Below are positions 60,289 to 64,000 of a stretch of 64,000 bases of DNA, piece after piece. The translations under genes were made by a program, and so were the position numbers. The notes under the pieces are model-generated. The model saw only the letters and a program-made list of their open reading frames with translations. It was not told the origin of the DNA and ran no database searches. Every line of letters starts with the position of its first letter. Position 1 is the stretch's first letter. The DNA is from Actinomadura violacea (GTDB taxonomy: Bacteria; Actinomycetota; Actinomycetes; Streptosporangiales; Streptosporangiaceae). The stretch covers positions 147,243-211,242 of the forward strand of contig NZ_JAGEPF010000024.1 in assembly GCF_017573465.1 (NCBI RefSeq), written 5' to 3'.

Positions 60289-60315
60289 TTGGCACTCTCG
60301 CGGTGAGAGTGCCAG
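60289..60315 (-). promoter_or_regulatory. CIRCE element (HrcA operator) of groESL
   Basis: TTGGCACTC (60289-60297), nine bases, GAGTGCCAG (60307-60315). The consensus is TTAGCACTC-N9-GAGTGCTAA; G replaces A and C/G replace T/A at outer positions, still a perfect 8-bp symmetric core. It is 122 nt upstream of groES. HrcA represses here until heat or GroEL depletion. Confidence 0.88.
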
Positions 60316-60433
60316 TCAGTGAGACTATGCCGTGCCCGTTGACCCGTCAACACGGACACGGAGGCGCGCCCCGCGGCGTTCCGGACCGTTCACCCGGAGA
60401 TCACCGGAACGCCCCGGCCGCTACCGTCCAGGC

Positions 60434-61693
60434 ATGGACATCGCGGCGTTCCGGGAGCTGCTCACCCCGCCCGGCCAGGCACTCCTCGCGGAAGCGGGCG
60501 AAGCGGACGTCTCGGAGGCCGGGCTGCTCGGCACCGCGTCGCGGCTGCGCGAGCGGTACGGCGCGGACGTCGTGGGGGCGGCGCTGACGCAGGTGCGGCT
60601 GCGGCGGCGCGCGGAGGCCAAGTTCGGTTCCGACGCGGCCCGCATGTACTTCACCCAGGCCGGCTTGGAGCAGTCGACACGTGCGGGCGTGGCGGCGCAT
60701 CGCGCTCGGCGGTTCGCCTCCGGGTTGCCCGCGGGCGCGCGTGTTCTGGAACTGGGGTGTGGCATCGGCGCCGACCTTATGGCGCGTTCCCGCATGGGTC
60801 TTACCGGCGACGGTGTGGAACGCGACCCATTGACGGCCGAGGTGGCCGAAGCCAACGTGACGGCTTTCGACTTGGGCGGCCTCGCGCGCGTGCGCGTAGG
60901 CGACGCTCTGGACGAGACCCCGGACGGGTACGACGCCGTCTTCGCCGACCCGGGCCGCCGCACAGCCCGGGGCCGCGTCTTCGACCCGCGCTCCTACGAG
61001 CCGCCGCTCGACGCCGTCCTCGACCTAGCCGGACGGACGCCCGCCGCGTGCGTCAAGGTCGCGCCCGGCATCCCGCACGAGGCCGTTCCGGACGGCGCGG
61101 AGGCGGAGTGGGTGTCGGTCGGCGGCGACGTGAAGGAGGCCGCATTGTGGCTGGGCCGCCTCGCGGGGGACGTCGGCCGCCGCGCCACGCTCCTGCCGGC
61201 CGGCGGCCCCGCCGCCGGGCAGGCGGTCACGCTGACCCCGGCGGGACTGGACGACCCGGACGTCCGCCCCTGGGGCCGCTACCTCTACGAACCGGACGGT
61301 GCCGTCATCCGGGCGCATCTCGTCGCGGAGGTCGCCGAGCTGGTCGGCGGTGGCCTCGCCGATCCGCACATCGCCTACGTCACGTCCGACGAGCTGCGCC
61401 CGACGCCGTTCGCGTCCGCGTACGAGATCGACGAGGTGCTGCCGTTCTCGGTGAAGCGGCTCAAGGCCGAGCTGCGGCGCCGCGGGGCGGGCGTGCTGAC
61501 CGTCAAGAAGCGGGGGTCGGCCGTCGACGTGGACCGGCTGCGCCGCGATCTCGGCTTCGGCGGCCGCCGGGGCGGGTACGGCGGCGCCGAGGCCACGGTG
61601 GTGGTGACGCGGGTCGGCAAGGACCCGGTCGCGCTGCTCGCCCGCCCCGTGCGGGCGGTCGCCGACCCGCCCGCGCCGGGCCGCGCCCGTTAA
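60434..61693 (+). CDS. Class I SAM methyltransferase with THUMP-like domain
   Basis: 419 residues. The N-terminal helical part (FRELLTPPGQALLAEAG, TQVRLRRRAEAKFGSDAARM, YFTQAGLEQSTR) precedes the Rossmann core with motif I VLELGCGIGADLMARS, acidic end GVERDPLTAEVAEAN and motif IV VFADPGRRTARGRVF. The C-terminal THUMP-like domain ends VKKRGSAVDVDRLRRDLGFG. It is probably an RNA-modifying enzyme; no specific target is known. Start ATG 60434 is chosen; an upstream in-frame GTG (60332) would overlap the CIRCE/promoter region. Adjacent to groES in actinobacteria, divergent promoters. Confidence 0.82.
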   Translation: MDIAAFRELLTPPGQALLAEAGEADVSEAGLLGTASRLRERYGADVVGAALTQVRLRRRAEAKFGSDAARMYFTQAGLEQSTRAGVAAHRARRFASGLPAGARVLELGCGIGADLMARSRMGLTGDGVERDPLTAEVAEANVTAFDLGGLARVRVGDALDETPDGYDAVFADPGRRTARGRVFDPRSYEPPLDAVLDLAGRTPAACVKVAPGIPHEAVPDGAEAEWVSVGGDVKEAALWLGRLAGDVGRRATLLPAGGPAAGQAVTLTPAGLDDPDVRPWGRYLYEPDGAVIRAHLVAEVAELVGGGLADPHIAYVTSDELRPTPFASAYEIDEVLPFSVKRLKAELRRRGAGVLTVKKRGSAVDVDRLRRDLGFGGRRGGYGGAEATVVVTRVGKDPVALLARPVRAVADPPAPGRAR

Positions 61694-62305
61694 ACGGTCC
61701 AAAGATCTTCCGCGCGGCACCGCAACGCCAAGGACGTCCGCGCGACGCACCATGCCCGTGCAAATCATTCGCACTTTCCGGCATTGCGTTCACCAGGGTT
61801 TCCGGGGACTCGGCAAGGGGAGCGCGGTGCCACGCGAATCGGTGCAGAGAGATCAACGGGCGGGGAATCACCAAGGCGGGTTCAGCGGCCGGGTCCCGGG
61901 CTCCCGCGAATACCGGCGCAAAATGGCGGCGGAACGGGAACGGCGCGGGCCCGGACGCACGGCCGCGCGCCGGCGCGCCGCGCCGGGAGGGCGGCTCGGG
62001 AACTGCCGATGTTGGACGAGATGTACGGACAGAGCCCCCGCCGCGGGCGGTCCGGCGGCGTCCGGGCGCGGCCTCGGCGACGGAACGGACCACCACGAGC
62101 ACCGTGAAGCGCTCAAGCCATACAAATCGGCTTATGGCTGGCGCTCACCGTCAATTCGCGCCAACGGGATAACAGGCGCATTCCGCAGAACCCGCGACGT
62201 TCCCTGCTACCCGTTATAGCCGCGCTTCACACGCACTACAGTGGCGACTTCACGATTCATTGCCGTGCGCCATTTCGACGCGTCCGGCACACGAAGGAGC
62301 ATCGG
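61694..62305. other. 612-bp intergenic region without a supported gene
   Basis: Short ORFs on both strands have no ribosome sites, no domains and the composition of non-coding DNA (for example Arg-rich frames). The last 150 bp are AT-richer (ACAAATCGGCTTATGGC, TTCACGATTCATTGCC) and probably hold the promoter of the next gene, whose AAGGAG is at 62294-62299. I see no RNA gene. Confidence 0.45.
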
Positions 62306-63955
62306 GTGGAAACGAATCACAACTTCCTGCAGACGGGGGGTCAACCGGTCTCGGATCGGATGCGGGAGTTGCTCGCCCGTGCGGCGCAGGACCACGTCTA
62401 TGAACAGCGCTCACAGGGTCAGGTCCTGGACGAGATCCGCCAGCGGCTGGAGGGTATGGAGTGGCTGCTCCGCGAGGTCCGCGAGCGCGAGCTCAGCGGG
62501 CTGACCGGGCAGCTGGACAGCGTCCGCGGCCAGGTCGACGAGCTGGTCGGCAAGCCCCCCGAATGGGCCGAGGGGCTGGCCGAGCACATCGACGGCCTCG
62601 GCGAGCGGGTCAAGCCGGTCGCCGAGCTGCCGGCGCTGTGGGCCGACGTCGGCGTCGTCGCCGAGAACGTCGACGAGGGCCTGACCCGGATCCAGGCCGT
62701 CCTCGACTCCGCGCAGCACATCACCGACGCCACGCAGCAGGCGTCGCAGCGCATGGAGGAGATGACCAAGCGGCTGGACAAGCTCCAGGGCAGCATGGAG
62801 GCCGCGTCCGTCCGCTTCAACCGGCTGGACAAGTCGCTGGCCGAGCTCGGGCACCGCTCCGAGCGGCTGGAGCACTCGATCACCGGTGTCACGGCGCGGG
62901 TCGACCAGTCGCTCGGCGAGATGGCCGAGCGGATGGAGCAGGGCCTCGAGGCGGTCAACGGCCGGGTCGAGGGCGTCGGCGGCCGGCTGGACGGGCTCGA
63001 CGGCCGGCTGGACGGCGTCGACGGGCGGCTCGAGGGCGTGTCGGGCAAGCTGGAGGGGCTGGACGGCCGGTTCGAGAGCATCGACGGCCGCATCGACGGC
63101 GTGGGCGAGCGGATCGGCCGGCTCCCGGCCACGCTGGAGATCGCCGAGATGCACCGCGTGCTGGGCGAGCTGGCGCGGCGCCCGCCGATGGACCACAGCG
63201 ACCGGTTCGACGCCCTGGAGAAGCACCTGGCCGACGCGGTCGACCCGCTGATCGAAGAGCTGCGCGCCCGCCCGGACCGCGACGAGGTCAAGGCCACGAT
63301 GTCGCAGATCGCCGAGACGGCCTACAGCGACGTCGCCAAGCGCATGGACGAGTTCTCCCGCCGGTTCGAGGACGTGCACGACGACGTCCGCAAGCGGATC
63401 GAGGGGATCCACGAGGAGGTCGCCAAGCGCGTCGACGTGGCGCTGGAGGAGTTCACCGCGCAGGTCGACCTCGTCTCCCGCCGGATGGAGTCGGTGCACG
63501 CCGACGTCACCAAGCAGGTCGAGTCGGTGCACAGCGAGGTGGTGCGGCAGGTGAGCGGGGTGCACGACGACTTCGGCAAGCGGATCGGCGACATCCACGA
63601 GGACGTCAGCCGGCAGGTCGGCGCGATCCACGAGGGCGTCGCCAAGCAGGTCGCCGGGATGCAGGAGGACGTGGCCCGGCAGGTCGGCGGCGCGCAGGAG
63701 GAGTTCGGCCGCCGGGTGGACGGGGTGCAGGACGAGGTGACGCGCCGGGCCGAGGCGGTGCAGGCCGAGTTCGTCAAGCGGTTCACCCGCGTGGAGGACG
63801 AGGTGGGCCGGAAGGTCGACGGCGTCCACGACGATGTGTCCAAGCAGGTCAACGCGGTGCATGAGGACGTGCTGAAGCGGCTGTCCACGCTGGAGGAGAC
63901 GATGCTCGCGCTGGCGGAGGCGCTGCTGCGCCCCCGCCGCGACGGCAAGGACTGA
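62306..63955 (+). CDS. Long coiled-coil protein with heptad and hendecad repeats
   Basis: 549 residues from GTG 62306 (AAGGAG 6 nt upstream), soluble, acidic, without signal or membrane helix. Residues about 40-215 are helical coiled coil. About 222-265 contain six 7-residue repeats of the form GRLDGLD, GRLDGVD, GRLEGVS, GKLEGLD, GRFESID, GRIDGVG. Residues 396-527 hold twelve consecutive 11-residue repeats such as SVHADVTKQVE, GVHDDFGKRIG, AVHEDVLKRLS with Val/Ile/Phe at fixed positions, giving a right-handed or amphipathic hendecad helix. No family is recognised. Similar repeats occur in cytoskeletal or membrane-surface proteins; a structural or membrane-associated role is a guess. Confidence 0.8.
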   Translation: METNHNFLQTGGQPVSDRMRELLARAAQDHVYEQRSQGQVLDEIRQRLEGMEWLLREVRERELSGLTGQLDSVRGQVDELVGKPPEWAEGLAEHIDGLGERVKPVAELPALWADVGVVAENVDEGLTRIQAVLDSAQHITDATQQASQRMEEMTKRLDKLQGSMEAASVRFNRLDKSLAELGHRSERLEHSITGVTARVDQSLGEMAERMEQGLEAVNGRVEGVGGRLDGLDGRLDGVDGRLEGVSGKLEGLDGRFESIDGRIDGVGERIGRLPATLEIAEMHRVLGELARRPPMDHSDRFDALEKHLADAVDPLIEELRARPDRDEVKATMSQIAETAYSDVAKRMDEFSRRFEDVHDDVRKRIEGIHEEVAKRVDVALEEFTAQVDLVSRRMESVHADVTKQVESVHSEVVRQVSGVHDDFGKRIGDIHEDVSRQVGAIHEGVAKQVAGMQEDVARQVGGAQEEFGRRVDGVQDEVTRRAEAVQAEFVKRFTRVEDEVGRKVDGVHDDVSKQVNAVHEDVLKRLSTLEETMLALAEALLRPRRDGKD

Positions 63956-64000
63956 CGGCCGGGACGGGGCCCGGGAAGGCATGGCGGGCGGGGTCGCGCA

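Noticed and set aside
61503..62102. 199-codon minus-strand frame over the end of the methyltransferase gene
   Set aside because: Overlaps a convincing coding region for nearly 200 bp and shows only shadow composition.
61752..62219. 155-codon plus-strand frame before the coiled-coil gene
   Set aside because: Gly/Arg-rich without codon bias, no ribosome site; competing frames on both strands are equally open.

Overview
The window is a stretch of high-GC actinobacterial chromosome. It has strong GC3 bias, frequent GTG/TTG starts, many ATGA/GTGA stop-start overlaps, TetR and ECF regulators, twin-arginine and lipobox signals, a GroEL with a His-rich tail and GuaB3/DUF5319-type genes. The gene families (paired GT2 plus CDP-glycerol glycerophosphotransferase giants, CU044_5270-type ECF partners, PspC kinases) suggest a spore-forming actinomycete near Thermomonosporaceae/Streptosporangiales; that placement is inference. 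I see no rRNA, tRNA, insertion sequence, prophage or CRISPR array.

Region 1-20 kb is accessory and stress related. It holds a flavin monooxygenase, a DUF4190/septum-formation membrane protein, a small HTH-like gene whose start lies under a 38-bp palindrome and is coupled to a thioesterase, and a PspC-type envelope-stress block (LuxR response regulator, PspC-histidine kinase, Cys-phosphatase, PspC/LiaF-like protein). Next come a DAACS symporter preceded by a Cys-containing leader peptide, a TetR regulator, a secreted Vgb-like beta-propeller with a lipoprotein, a degenerate cysteine-dioxygenase-like cupin, a Tat-exported PhoD phosphatase, an ECF sigma/anti-sigma-like pair, a TetR/MFS efflux pair, and a coupled acidic peptide plus CHAP hydrolase.

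Region 20-26 kb is a molybdenum hydroxylase operon (small, large, FAD subunits and a membrane-tethered CoxG-like protein). The AYRGAGR active-site motif argues against true CO oxidation. Region 26-33 kb carries two tandem ~1150-1190-residue proteins, each an N-terminal GT2 glycosyltransferase joined to a C-terminal CDP-glycerol:glycerophosphate transferase, presumably for a teichoic-acid-like wall or capsule polymer.

Region 33-38 kb is a peroxide-defence locus (oxyR, ahpC, ahpD) split by an ECF sigma factor/membrane partner pair and an SRPBCC protein. Similar TATC...GATA motifs lie before oxyR and ahpC. Region 38-64 kb matches, in gene content and order, the conserved actinobacterial guaA ... 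choD-guaB3-guaB-DUF5319-sigD-groEL1-groES block. Insertions here are two M43 metalloproteases around an AlkD glycosylase, an AraC-type pseudogene, a semialdehyde dehydrogenase with a long-tailed TetR regulator, glpD and an unusual ureohydrolase. No whiB/bldM gene is present between sigD and groEL. The window ends with a THUMP-like methyltransferase and a long hendecad-repeat coiled-coil protein.
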